The notes under the pieces were generated by a model. It had not been told where the DNA came from, ran no database searches, and saw nothing but the letters and a program-made list of their open reading frames with translations. From the NCBI GenBank assembly GCA_934196125.1, contig CAKPVT010000014.1, positions 1-39,832 of the forward strand: a stretch of 39,832 bases of DNA, read 5' to 3'. The DNA is from an uncultured Streptococcus sp. (lineage in GTDB: Bacteria > Bacillota > Bacilli > Lactobacillales > Streptococcaceae). This document shows positions 22,790 to 30,852 of the stretch, piece after piece. Numbering within the stretch: position 1 is the stretch's first letter; each line of letters begins with the position of its first letter. The position numbers and the translations under genes were made by a program.

Positions 22790-22798
22790 ATTATATCA
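22790..22798 (-). promoter_or_regulatory. Extended -10 promoter of cls
   Basis: On the minus strand TGATATAAT fits the TGnTATAAT pattern with a perfect -10. No good -35 is seen. It lies 35 bases before the cls start. Confidence 0.55.
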
Positions 22799-22836
22799 TA
22801 TTTTCCACTTCGTTTTTCTATTGAAAAACCTGAACT

Positions 22837-22860
22837 AAAAAAGCCAACCGAGGTTGACTT
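22837..22860 (-). terminator. Terminator of fhs
   Basis: On the minus strand AAGTCAACC pairs with GGTTGGCTT (22852-22860 and 22841-22849) with a 2-nt loop, followed by a T run. It lies between the fhs stop and the cls promoter. Confidence 0.75.
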
Positions 22861-22876
22861 TTTGACTATGTTAATT

Positions 22877-24547
22877 TTAGAACAATCCGATAACTGTACC
22901 GTCTTCAGCGACGTCCATGTTAAGTGCAGCTGGTTTTTTAGGTAAACCAGGCATTGTCATCACATCACCTGTGAGAGCGACGATGAAGCCTGCACCGGTT
23001 TTTGGTACAAATTCGCGGATTGTGATATTAAAGCCTTCTGGTGCTCCGAGGAGTGCTTGGTTATCAGAGAAGCTGTATTGTGTTTTAGCCATACAAACTG
23101 GCAATTTATCCCAGCCGAATTGGGCAAATTGTTTTAATTGTGTTTTGACTTTTTTGCCAAAGATAACTTTGGCACCGCCATAGATTTCAGTCACAATCTT
23201 AGTGACTTTTTCTTCAAGAGAATCTTCGTCTGAATAAAGGCGTTTGTAATCGGCATTACCATTTTCAACAGCATTAACAACAGCATTGGCAAGGTCGACA
23301 CCGCCGTCAGCCCCATTTGCCCAAACGCTAGCAAGTTCTACTGGAACGTTGATTTCAGCGCAAAGTTCTTTAAGCACAGCGATTTCAGCTTCAGTATCTG
23401 CGACAAATTCATTGATTGCTACAACTGCTGGTACGCCAAATTTACGAACATTTTCAACGTGGCGTTTAAGGTTAGCAAATCCAGTGCGAACCGCTTCAAC
23501 ATTTTCTTCACCAAGATCTGTTTTAGCTACGCCACCATGCATTTTAAGGGCACGAATTGTAGCAACAATAACAACCACATCTGGTGTTGTCGGAAGATTT
23601 GGTGTTTTAATATCAAGGAATTTTTCAGCGCCAAGGTCAGCACCAAAACCTGCTTCTGTGACTGTGTAATCAGCTAAGCGAAGCGCTGTTGCTGTTGCAA
23701 GAACTGAGTTACAACCATGAGCAATGTTGGCAAATGGTCCGCCGTGAACAAAAGCTGGTGTTCCGTAAATCGTTTGAACAAGGTTTGGTTTGATGGCGTC
23801 TTTAAGGATAAGCGTCAAAGCACCTTCGACTTTAAGATCACGAACGTAAACTGGTGTACGGTCATAACGGTAAGCAACCACGATATTTGCCAAACGTTCT
23901 TTCAAATCGTTGATATCAGTTGCCAAACACAAGATTGCCATGATTTCTGAGGCAACAGTGATGTCAAAGCCATCTTCACGTGGAATACCGTTAACAGGGC
24001 TGCCAAGACCAATTGTGACATGACGAAGGGCGCGGTCATTGAGGTCAACAACACGTTTCCAAATAATACGACGTTGGTCAATGCCAAGCTCGTTTCCTTG
24101 ATGAAGGTGATTATCGATAATTGCTGAAAGGGCATTGTTTGCCGTCGTAATCGCATGCATATCACCTGTAAAGTGGAGGTTAATATCTTCCATCGGAAGA
24201 ACTTGGGCGTAACCACCACCTGCTGCTCCACCTTTGATTCCCATGACAGGACCAAGAGATGGTTCACGCAAAGCAAGCATAGTTTTTTTGCCGATTTTAT
24301 TTAAAGCATCAGCAAGACCGATTGATATTGTTGATTTTCCTTCACCTGCTGGTGTTGGGTTAATCGCTGTCACAAGAACCAATTTACCTGGTTTATTTTC
24401 TTGGACAGATTTGATTTTATCGAAAGATAATTTGGCTTTGTATTTACCATAAAGTTCAATATCATCAAATGTAATACCGACTTTTTCAACAATTTCTGTG
24501 ATTGGTTTGAGTTCGACAGTTTGTGCAATTTCGATATCAGATTTCAC
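22877..24547 (-). CDS. fhs: Formate-tetrahydrofolate ligase
   Basis: 556 aa, the normal length. It makes 10-formyl-tetrahydrofolate from formate, ATP and tetrahydrofolate for purine and formyl-methionine synthesis. The nucleotide-binding loop TPAGEGKSTISIGLADAL is at about residues 64-81. Other family segments are LREPSLGPVMGIKGGAAGG, HFTGDMHAITTANNALSA and FVHGGPFANIAHGCNS. The start codon is GTG (24545-24547) behind GAGGAG. It is a single-gene unit with an extended -10 promoter at 24585-24593 and a terminator at 22837-22860. Confidence 0.97.
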   Translation of the reverse strand: MKSDIEIAQTVELKPITEIVEKVGITFDDIELYGKYKAKLSFDKIKSVQENKPGKLVLVTAINPTPAGEGKSTISIGLADALNKIGKKTMLALREPSLGPVMGIKGGAAGGGYAQVLPMEDINLHFTGDMHAITTANNALSAIIDNHLHQGNELGIDQRRIIWKRVVDLNDRALRHVTIGLGSPVNGIPREDGFDITVASEIMAILCLATDINDLKERLANIVVAYRYDRTPVYVRDLKVEGALTLILKDAIKPNLVQTIYGTPAFVHGGPFANIAHGCNSVLATATALRLADYTVTEAGFGADLGAEKFLDIKTPNLPTTPDVVVIVATIRALKMHGGVAKTDLGEENVEAVRTGFANLKRHVENVRKFGVPAVVAINEFVADTEAEIAVLKELCAEINVPVELASVWANGADGGVDLANAVVNAVENGNADYKRLYSDEDSLEEKVTKIVTEIYGGAKVIFGKKVKTQLKQFAQFGWDKLPVCMAKTQYSFSDNQALLGAPEGFNITIREFVPKTGAGFIVALTGDVMTMPGLPKKPAALNMDVAEDGTVIGLF

Positions 24548-24584
24548 GGAATTCTCCTCTAGTTAGTTAATGATTAATAAAAAT

Positions 24585-24593
24585 ATTATAACA
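24585..24593 (-). promoter_or_regulatory. Extended -10 promoter of fhs
   Basis: On the minus strand TGTTATAAT, a TGnTATAAT match, lies 37 bases before the fhs start. The -35 region is poor. Confidence 0.55.
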
Positions 24594-24700
24594 CATTTTT
24601 CAAAAACGCATGTTATTTCTTGAGATAAATATCAACGTTCGTGTTTTATGTTTATGAAATTTAGAAAAATAATTTTAAATTAATTGAAAACAAATTTTTG

Positions 24701-25687
24701 TTAAACACGATAACTTAGGATAAAGAGGATTGTCTCGGTCAAAAGTTTTAAGAGAATTAAACCAAGTCCAATGCTAATCAGAACTTTTAACATAAAATAA
24801 TTACAAGTCAAAATGACAGCGCCTAATAGGAAATACCGAACAATCGAGATCAAAAGTGGATTACTTCGATTGAAGACAAGATTTGCATTTAGTAAGCATT
24901 GGGGTGTTGCACTGATAAGACGCGCTAAAATAACAGAAATTAAGAGATTTTTAGTTAAAGCGACCAGCGTAAATAATGCTAATGCATCAACTATCGCTGC
25001 TAAAATAGACGCGCCAGAGAATTTTAAAAACGGGCTGTAAATCCGAACAGAATCTTGAATTGGTCGAAAATGAGAGCTTTCGTTCCCTTCGATATAGACC
25101 GTTTCGATTGGAACTTCATGAATGTCATAGCCGCTCTGATCCGCTTCAAGCAACATATTAAATTCATACTCGAAACGTTCGCCTTTTAGCGATAACAGCT
25201 AAGGGATTAATTCTGTCGATAAACCACGTAAGCCAGTTTGAGTATCAGCAATGGCTACTCCTGTCACTAATCGGAAAAGTTGAGCGGTTACTTTATTTCC
25301 AAAACGGCTTCTAGCAGGCACTTTTCCGACAAAAGCACGCACACCAAGGACGCTGCTTTCTGGATGATGTTGCGTCGCACGTGCAACTTTGACTATACCT
25401 TTAATTAAATGTTGCCCATCACTATCAACCGTAATCATAATATCATTATTGACAAATACGGTTTGAATATGCGTAAAAGCTGTCTTGAGCGCTGCACCTT
25501 TTCTAAGATTGTTGGGGTGAATCAGCACCGTAGCCCCAAATTGTTCAACTTGATGATAAAACGTGTCATAAGAAGCGTCGCTACCATCATTGACAACAAC
25601 GATATCTGCTTGAAGTTCTTTTTTGATATCTTGCACGACTTGAACAAGCCGCCGGTCTGGTTCATAAGCTGGAATGACAATGTACAT
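24701..25687 (-). pseudogene. Glycosyltransferase family 2 with GtrA domain, interrupted by an in-frame TAG
   Basis: The full product would be 328 aa. The N-terminal DPM1-like GT2 domain has the nucleotide-sugar loop IVVVNDGSDASYDTF, NLRKGAALKTAF and the metal motif TVDSDGQH, then ADTQTGLRGLSTELIP. A TAG at 25199-25201 stops it. The next codons, LLSLKGERFEYEFNMLLEA, continue the family's usual sequence in the same frame, so a CAG (Gln) to TAG change explains the break. The C-terminal GtrA part has about four membrane helices (ASILAAIVDALALFTLVAL and others) for lipid-linked sugar transfer. ATG 25685-25687 has AAAGGAATC upstream. The next gene upstream (25728-26660) is also broken. Confidence 0.88.
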
Positions 25688-25727
25688 AATAGAGATTCCT
25701 TTCTTCTTGTGAACCCAAAACTATTTC

Positions 25728-26660
25728 TTAAAATCCACCAGGACCTCCGCCGGCACCAAGTCCACTTTCAGTAATTTCTGTTTCACCGTTGACAATCAAA
25801 GTTCCGCCATTGCATTGTAAGTTGCATTACTACTGAAGTCAAAGGCTGATTGTCCAGTGATATTAATTGTTCCACCGTTAACTACTAAATCACCGTTTGA
25901 GTCAATACCGTCTGTGTCACCGTCTGCCATATTAATTGTAATATCCCCGCCATTGATTGTGATGAGAACGCCATCTTGTGCTTCCATTTCGTCACCTGTA
26001 AATGCCCAGTCTGTCGCATTGATACCGTCATCTGAGGCGTTAATTGAGATAGTACCGTCATTGATTGTGATAGTCTTACTTTCCAAACCTTCGACACATG
26101 ATTGAATATCGATTGTTTCGCCATCAATCACCAAGTCATTAGAAGCGTGGATACGTCATCACCTGCATTAATGGTAATATTTCCTGATTGAATGTAGATA
26201 TTTCCTAAAGAAGTATCTTCGTCATTATCGGAATGAATCTTCGGTAGAAGTTAAATTAAGGGTTGAATTATAAATATCGATAGCGCCATTGGCAAAAAAT
26301 AGCATTTTTACTTGAAGCTATACTAGACGTGGTTTCTGTAATATTCGTCCCAAAAGTATCCTGTGCTAACGCTGTTTTTAAATAATCTGCACTAGAAAGT
26401 GTAATATCTGCTACATAATACGCTGTATTGCTTGTATTTCCTGTTGTAATGGTGATAGAGATATTGTCATCTTGATATGAAGTGTCTGTTGTCGTCGCTT
26501 CACCAGTATCTGTCGATGCCGTCGTGCTACTTGTTTCTGCAGCAACTTTGGTTACCGCTGATGGTATCACAAATGTTTTCAAAAGAACATAAACATTTAC
26601 AGATAATAAAGCTGCGCTAAACAACAAAGTGTAAGCATGTTTTTTTAGAAAGCTCATCAC
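25728..26660 (-). pseudogene. Apparent fusion of a phosphodiester-glycosidase N-terminus and a carbohydrate-binding beta-helix protein, multiply frameshifted
   Basis: From ATG near 26660 the product has a signal or anchor segment (AYTLLFSAALLSVNVYVLL), a Thr/Ser-rich linker, and YQDDNISITITTGNTSN then AYYVADITLSSADYLKTAL. This matches the start of NAGPA-type phosphodiester glycosidases. After ASSKNAIF, where such enzymes continue AINGDYYG, the reading changes to NGAIDIYNSTLNLTSTED. That belongs to the Cthe_2159/DUF4353 beta-helix family and continues with GNIYIQSGNITINAGDD, VIDGETIDIQSCVEG, DGTISINASDDGINA and an end GAGGGPGGF. At least four further frame changes occur (near 26285, 26235, 26145 and 25815). 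The glycosidase catalytic part is missing. I read this as a deletion fusion followed by decay. Confidence 0.75.
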
Positions 26661-26767
26661 CTCCTCCTTTCATGCAACGTAAGCTTAATTAAGTCTATCG
26701 AATTTGGCTAAAGATTTTCTGAAAAATAGCTAAAAGAAAACTTAATTCTTGATTTTCTATTAAACAA

Positions 26768-26796
26768 TTTACGAAAAAAATGTTTTTGTGTACAAT
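26768..26796 (+). promoter_or_regulatory. coaB promoter, predicted to start at the initiation codon
   Basis: TTTACG (26768-26773), a 17-base spacer, then TACAAT (26791-26796). Only 6 bases separate the -10 box from the ATG at 26803, so transcription should begin at or within one base of the A of ATG. Confidence 0.6.
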
Positions 26797-26802
26797 AAAT
26801 CT

Positions 26803-27489
26803 ATGAAAATCTTAATCACATCTGGTGGAACAACCGAAAAAATCGATTCTGTTCGCGGCATTACTAATCACGCAACAGGAAGTTTAGGAAAATACATTGC
26901 AGAAATATTTTTAGAAAATGGACATGAGGTGACTTTAGTAACAACCAAAGGAGCTGTCAAACCACAAAAACAGCCACATTTGACAACCTATATTGTCTCA
27001 AATGTTGACAGTTTGGTTGAAACTTTAGAGCCACTTGTTAAAACACATGACGTTTTTATTCATAGCATGGCTGTGTCTGATTACACTCCTGTCTATATGA
27101 CTGATTTAGATGAGGTTGAAAACGCCGAGCATATTCCAGATTTGCTGACACAGCAAAAAACTGAATCAAAAATTTCATCTAAAGCAGACTATCAAGTCCT
27201 CTTTTTGAAGAAAACACCGAAGGTTATCAGTTTGGTCAAAATATGGAATCCTGATATCATGCTGATTGGCTTTAAATTGTTGGTTAACGTCAGCAAGGAT
27301 GAATTGTTTGCGGTGGCGCGTGCTAGTTTGAAGAAAAATAAAGCACACTATATCGTCGCCAATGATTTAAATGAAATCAATGGGACACAGCACCACGCTT
27401 ATTTACTCAGTGAAAACGATATAACCGAAGCCGAAACAAAAACTGAGCTGGCTAAATTAATTTTTGAAAGGGTGACAAATCATGACTAA
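26803..27489 (+). CDS. coaB: Phosphopantothenate-cysteine ligase CoaB
   Basis: 228 aa. It joins cysteine to 4'-phosphopantothenate in coenzyme A synthesis; streptococci have separate coaB and coaC genes rather than the coaBC fusion. The N-terminal nucleotide-binding motif ILITSGGTTEKIDSVRGITNHATGSLG is cited here by its ends (residues 3-29), followed by FIHSMAVSDYTP and IVANDLNEING. The start is ATG 26803. A GTG five codons upstream lies inside the promoter and has no ribosome-binding site. No Shine-Dalgarno precedes the ATG either, so the mRNA is probably leaderless. The 3' end overlaps coaC by 8 bases. Confidence 0.95.
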   Translation: MKILITSGGTTEKIDSVRGITNHATGSLGKYIAEIFLENGHEVTLVTTKGAVKPQKQPHLTTYIVSNVDSLVETLEPLVKTHDVFIHSMAVSDYTPVYMTDLDEVENAEHIPDLLTQQKTESKISSKADYQVLFLKKTPKVISLVKIWNPDIMLIGFKLLVNVSKDELFAVARASLKKNKAHYIVANDLNEINGTQHHAYLLSENDITEAETKTELAKLIFERVTNHD

Positions 27490-28027
27490 AACAATCGTAC
27501 TGGCTGTTTCAGGGAGTATTTCTGCCTATAAAGCAGCTGATTTAAGCAATCAGTTAACCAAATTAGGGTATCAAGTGCACGTTTTAATGACTGAAGCCGC
27601 AACGCAATTTATAACGCCACTAACATTGCAAGTTTTATCAAAAAAAGCTGTTCATCTTGATGTTATGAAAGAAGACGACCCAAAAGTTGTTAATCATATT
27701 GAACTAGCAAAACAAGCCGACTTATTCGTAGTTGCTCCTGCTTCTGCTAATACAATCGCTAAATTAGCTCATGGTATCGCAGATAATATTGTCACAGCAA
27801 CTGCGCTAGCTTTGCCGACAAATATTCCAAAATTGATTGCGCCAGCTATGAATACCAAGATGTATGACAATCCACTAACGCAACGCAATTTACAAAACTT
27901 GCAAGAAGTCGGTTATCAAGAAATTGAACCGCGTTCAAGCATGCTTGCCTGCGGTGATGTTGGACGTGGTGCTCTTGCCGGATTAGACGCTATCATTCAA
28001 AAAATTCAAGACACCATTGAGAACTAA
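27482..28027 (+). CDS. coaC: Phosphopantothenoylcysteine decarboxylase CoaC
   Basis: 181 aa flavoprotein (HFCD family) that decarboxylates 4'-phosphopantothenoylcysteine, the step after CoaB. Motifs are the FMN-binding VSGSISAYKAADL at the N-terminus, the catalytic histidine in VNHIELAKQAD, PASANTIAKLAHGIADN, the substrate motif APAMNTKMYDN, and the ACGDVGRGAL loop with the catalytic cysteine. ATG 27482 has GAAAGGGTG upstream within coaB, and the two genes overlap, so translation is coupled. panT follows after 110 bases with its own promoter. Confidence 0.96.
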   Translation: MTKTIVLAVSGSISAYKAADLSNQLTKLGYQVHVLMTEAATQFITPLTLQVLSKKAVHLDVMKEDDPKVVNHIELAKQADLFVVAPASANTIAKLAHGIADNIVTATALALPTNIPKLIAPAMNTKMYDNPLTQRNLQNLQEVGYQEIEPRSSMLACGDVGRGALAGLDAIIQKIQDTIEN

Positions 28028-28043
28028 AAATCAAAATCGATAC

Positions 28044-28072
28044 TTGTCAAGACAGTTTTAAATTTGTATAAT
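28044..28072 (+). promoter_or_regulatory. panT promoter
   Basis: TTGTCA (28044-28049), a 17-base spacer, then a perfect TATAAT (28067-28072). The leader of about 60 bases holds a TGAAAAA/TTTTTCA inverted repeat (about 28085-28119). Confidence 0.8.
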
Positions 28073-28137
28073 GAATCAGGCATTTGAAAAACTAAAAATT
28101 CCAGATGCTACATTTTTCAGTCTATTTAGGAGGCATC

Positions 28138-28710
28138 ATGAAAAAAAATAAAGCAGCAACCGATGTTGCTATTATTGCTATCTTCTTTGCTATTATGCTT
28201 GTGATAAATTTTCTAACAAGTTTAGTGTTTAACCTTTGGCCTGTTCCGATCAAGCTTACGCTCGTGCATGTTCCAGTTATTATCGCTTCTATTGTCTATG
28301 GACCACGAATTGGCGCTATCCTAGGTGGATTAATGGGGATTATGAGTGTTACCGTAAACACTCTGACATTGTTACCAACAAGTTATCTCTTTTCTCCATT
28401 TGTTGAAAACGGGAATTTTGCTTCACTAATCATTGCTCTTGTTCCACGTATTCTAATCGGTATAACACCTTATTTTGTTTATAAATGGCTACATAATAGA
28501 ACTGGACTCGTTATCGCTGGTGCGATTGGTTCGATGACAAATACCATTTTCGTTTTAGGAGGCATTTTCCTACTCTTCTCAAACGTCTATAACGGAAACA
28601 TCCAAGTTCTGCTTGCTGTTGTTTTCGAAACAAATGCTAACGCTGAAATGATTAGTTCTGCCATCCTAACACTTGTGCTTGTTCCAAGTTTACAAAAAAT
28701 TAAAAATTAA
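28138..28710 (+). CDS. panT: ECF transporter S component for pantothenate (PanT)
   Basis: 190 aa with about six membrane helices. The N-terminus KAATDVAIIAIFFAIMLVI, the motif PVPIKLTLVHVPVIIAS, and YGPRIGAILGGLMGIMS are typical of S components in which the ligand sits between helices facing the membrane. It should capture pantothenate and use the shared EcfA/EcfT ATPase module. The coaB-coaC genes just upstream support this substrate. ATG 28138 follows TTTAGGAGG; a start 11 codons earlier would lack a ribosome-binding site. A terminator follows at 28715-28747. Confidence 0.85.
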   Translation: MKKNKAATDVAIIAIFFAIMLVINFLTSLVFNLWPVPIKLTLVHVPVIIASIVYGPRIGAILGGLMGIMSVTVNTLTLLPTSYLFSPFVENGNFASLIIALVPRILIGITPYFVYKWLHNRTGLVIAGAIGSMTNTIFVLGGIFLLFSNVYNGNIQVLLAVVFETNANAEMISSAILTLVLVPSLQKIKN

Positions 28711-28714
28711 CGTT

Positions 28715-28747
28715 GAAAATCATGGGCTAAAAAGCTTGTGATTTTTT
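28715..28747 (+). terminator. Terminator of panT
   Basis: GAAAATCA and TGATTTTTT pair around an inner GCT/AGC stem, ending in six T. It lies 5 bases past the panT stop. From 28748 to 28906 I see only AT-rich sequence with no gene. Confidence 0.7.
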
Positions 28748-28906
28748 ACTTAAAGCTAGTAAAATTTTCAAGTTTTTTCACAAAAAAGTAAGTGTTTTTA
28801 AGGATTGGGCAACCGTTTGTGTAATCTTCGGAAAAATCCCTCAAACCCCTTATATATCAATATATTCACTTATCTCAAATTAGGACTAGAAAAATCTTTT
28901 ACAAAG

Positions 28907-28915
28907 TGGTATAAT
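28907..28915 (+). promoter_or_regulatory. Extended -10 promoter of pgm
   Basis: TGGTATAAT matches TGnTATAAT fully. No clear -35 box. It lies 37 bases before the pgm start codon. Confidence 0.65.
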
Positions 28916-28952
28916 GAAAGCGTTTAGAAGAACAGATAAAAGGAGTTCCACT

Positions 28953-30668
28953 ATGACTTACACTGAAAACTATCAAAAATGGCTTGACTTTGCGGAACTA
29001 CCTGACTATCTCCGCGAAGAATTAGTAGCCATGGATGAGAAGACCAAAGAAGATGCCTTCTACACAAATCTTGAGTTCGGTACTGCAGGTATGCGTGGTA
29101 TCATTGGTGCTGGTACTAACCGCATTAACATCTACGTTGTCCGCCAAGCAACTGAAGGTTTGGCGAAACTCATCGAAACTAAAGGTGAAGATGTTAAAAA
29201 ACGTGGTGTTGCGATTGCTTACGATTCTCGCCACTTCTCACCAGAATTCGCATTTGAATCTGCTCAAGTTTTAGCAAAACATGGTATTAAAGCTTATGTC
29301 TTTGAGTCACTTCGTCCAACACCAGAATTGTCATTTGCAGTTCGTCATCTTGGGACATTTGCAGGCATCATGGTAACTGCTAGTCATAACCCAGCTCCAT
29401 TTAACGGTTACAAAGTTTATGGTGAAGACGGTGGACAAATGCCACCAGCTGATGCTGATGCTTTGACTGACTTTATCCGTGCTATTGAAGATCCATTTGC
29501 TATCGAATTGGCTGACCTTGAAGAAAGCAAGACTTCTGGTCTTATCGAAGCTATCGGTGAAGCTGTTGATGCTGAATACCTTAAAGAAGTTAAAGATGTT
29601 AACATCAACCAAAAATTGATTGATGAATACGGTAAAGACATGAAGATTGTTTACACACCACTTCATGGTACTGGTGAAATGCTTGCTCGTCGTGTACTTG
29701 CTCAAGCTGGTTTTGATTCAGTTCAAGTTGTTGAAGCTCAAGCTGTTCCAGACCCAGATTTCTCTACTGTAAAATCTCCAAACCCAGAAAACCAAGAAGC
29801 TTTTGCTCTTGCTGAAGAACTTGGTCGCAAAGTTGACGCTGACGTTCTTGTCGCAACTGACCCAGACGCTGACCGTCTCGGTGTTGAAATTCGTCAAGCA
29901 GACGGTTCATACCGTAACCTTTCTGGTAACCAAATCGGTGCTATCATCGCTAAATACATTCTTGAGGCTCACAAAACTGCCGGAACTCTTCCAGAAAATG
30001 CGGCTTTGGCAAAATCAATCGTTTCAACTGAATTGGTAACAAAAATCGCTGAAAGCTACGGCGCTACAATGTTTAATGTCTTGACCGGTTTCAAATTTAT
30101 CGCTGAAAAAATTCAAGAATTTGAAGAAAAGCACAATCACACTTACATGTTTGGTTTCGAAGAAAGCTTCGGTTACCTCATTAAACCATTCGTACGCGAT
30201 AAAGATGCCGTTCAAGCTGTTCTTATCGTTGCTGAAATAGCAGCTTACTACCGCTCACGTGGTTTGACATTGGCTGACGGTATCGAAGAAATCTACAAAG
30301 AATACGGATACTTCGCAGAAAAAACAATCTCAGTTACGCTTAGCGGCGTTGATGGAGCTGCTGAAATCAAGAAAATCATGGATAAATTCCGTGACAATGC
30401 TCCTGCACAATTCAACACAACTGACATTGTAAAAACGGAAGACTTCTTGGCTCAAACAACCACAAGCGCAAACGGCGTTGAAAAATTGACAACTCCACCA
30501 AGCAATGTATTGAAATACACACTTGCAGATGCTTCTTGGATTGCCGTTCGCCCTTCAGGTACTGAACCAAAAATCAAATTCTATATTGCTACGGTTGGTA
30601 CAGACTTAGCTGATGCAGAAACTAAAATTGCTAATATCGAAAAAGAAATCAACGATTTCGTTAAATAA
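28953..30668 (+). CDS. pgm: Phosphoglucomutase (phosphohexomutase family)
   Basis: 571 aa. It interconverts glucose 1-phosphate and glucose 6-phosphate, feeding UDP-glucose, capsule and cell-wall sugar synthesis. The four active-site segments are present: the phosphoserine loop TASHNPAPFNGYKVYG, the metal loop ATDPDADRLGVEI, the sugar-binding loop FGFEESFGYL, and the phosphate-binding loop RPSGTEPKIKFY. ATG 28953 lies behind AAAAGGAG; the frame is open 13 codons upstream but that part overlaps the promoter. Codon use is strongly biased (many GCT, GAA, GTT), as expected for a highly expressed gene. Terminators flank it at 30690-30724. Confidence 0.96.
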   Translation: MTYTENYQKWLDFAELPDYLREELVAMDEKTKEDAFYTNLEFGTAGMRGIIGAGTNRINIYVVRQATEGLAKLIETKGEDVKKRGVAIAYDSRHFSPEFAFESAQVLAKHGIKAYVFESLRPTPELSFAVRHLGTFAGIMVTASHNPAPFNGYKVYGEDGGQMPPADADALTDFIRAIEDPFAIELADLEESKTSGLIEAIGEAVDAEYLKEVKDVNINQKLIDEYGKDMKIVYTPLHGTGEMLARRVLAQAGFDSVQVVEAQAVPDPDFSTVKSPNPENQEAFALAEELGRKVDADVLVATDPDADRLGVEIRQADGSYRNLSGNQIGAIIAKYILEAHKTAGTLPENAALAKSIVSTELVTKIAESYGATMFNVLTGFKFIAEKIQEFEEKHNHTYMFGFEESFGYLIKPFVRDKDAVQAVLIVAEIAAYYRSRGLTLADGIEEIYKEYGYFAEKTISVTLSGVDGAAEIKKIMDKFRDNAPAQFNTTDIVKTEDFLAQTTTSANGVEKLTTPPSNVLKYTLADASWIAVRPSGTEPKIKFYIATVGTDLADAETKIANIEKEINDFVK

Positions 30669-30689
30669 TCATTGATTGATTAATATCAA

Positions 30690-30724
30690 AACAACTCCTT
30701 CTATCATGAGGGAGTTGTTTTTAC
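30690..30724 (+). terminator. Terminator of pgm
   Basis: ACAACTCCTT region (from 30690) pairs with GGGAGTTGTT, followed by a T run. It lies 22 bases past the pgm stop. A second hairpin, GTTGCAT/ATGCAAC (30772-30795), follows. Confidence 0.75.
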
Positions 30725-30795
30725 TTCATAACTATATTCATTTTAAAGTAAAAAGGTTTTAAAAGAACTTGGTTGCATCATTATATTTATGCAAC

Positions 30796-30821
30796 AAAAA
30801 ACACCTCATAATCATGAGGTG
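30796..30821 (-). terminator. Terminator of the broken transporter gene
   Basis: CACCTCAT (30802-30809) and ATGAGGTG (30814-30821) form a perfect 8-bp stem with a 4-nt loop, followed on the minus strand by six T. Confidence 0.8.
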
Positions 30822-30852
30822 CTCAAATATATAAATAGCCAAAGAACCAAGA

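Noticed and set aside
26788..26802. GTG start five codons upstream for coaB
   Set aside because: It lies over the -10 box, so it would not be in the transcript, and it has no ribosome-binding site.
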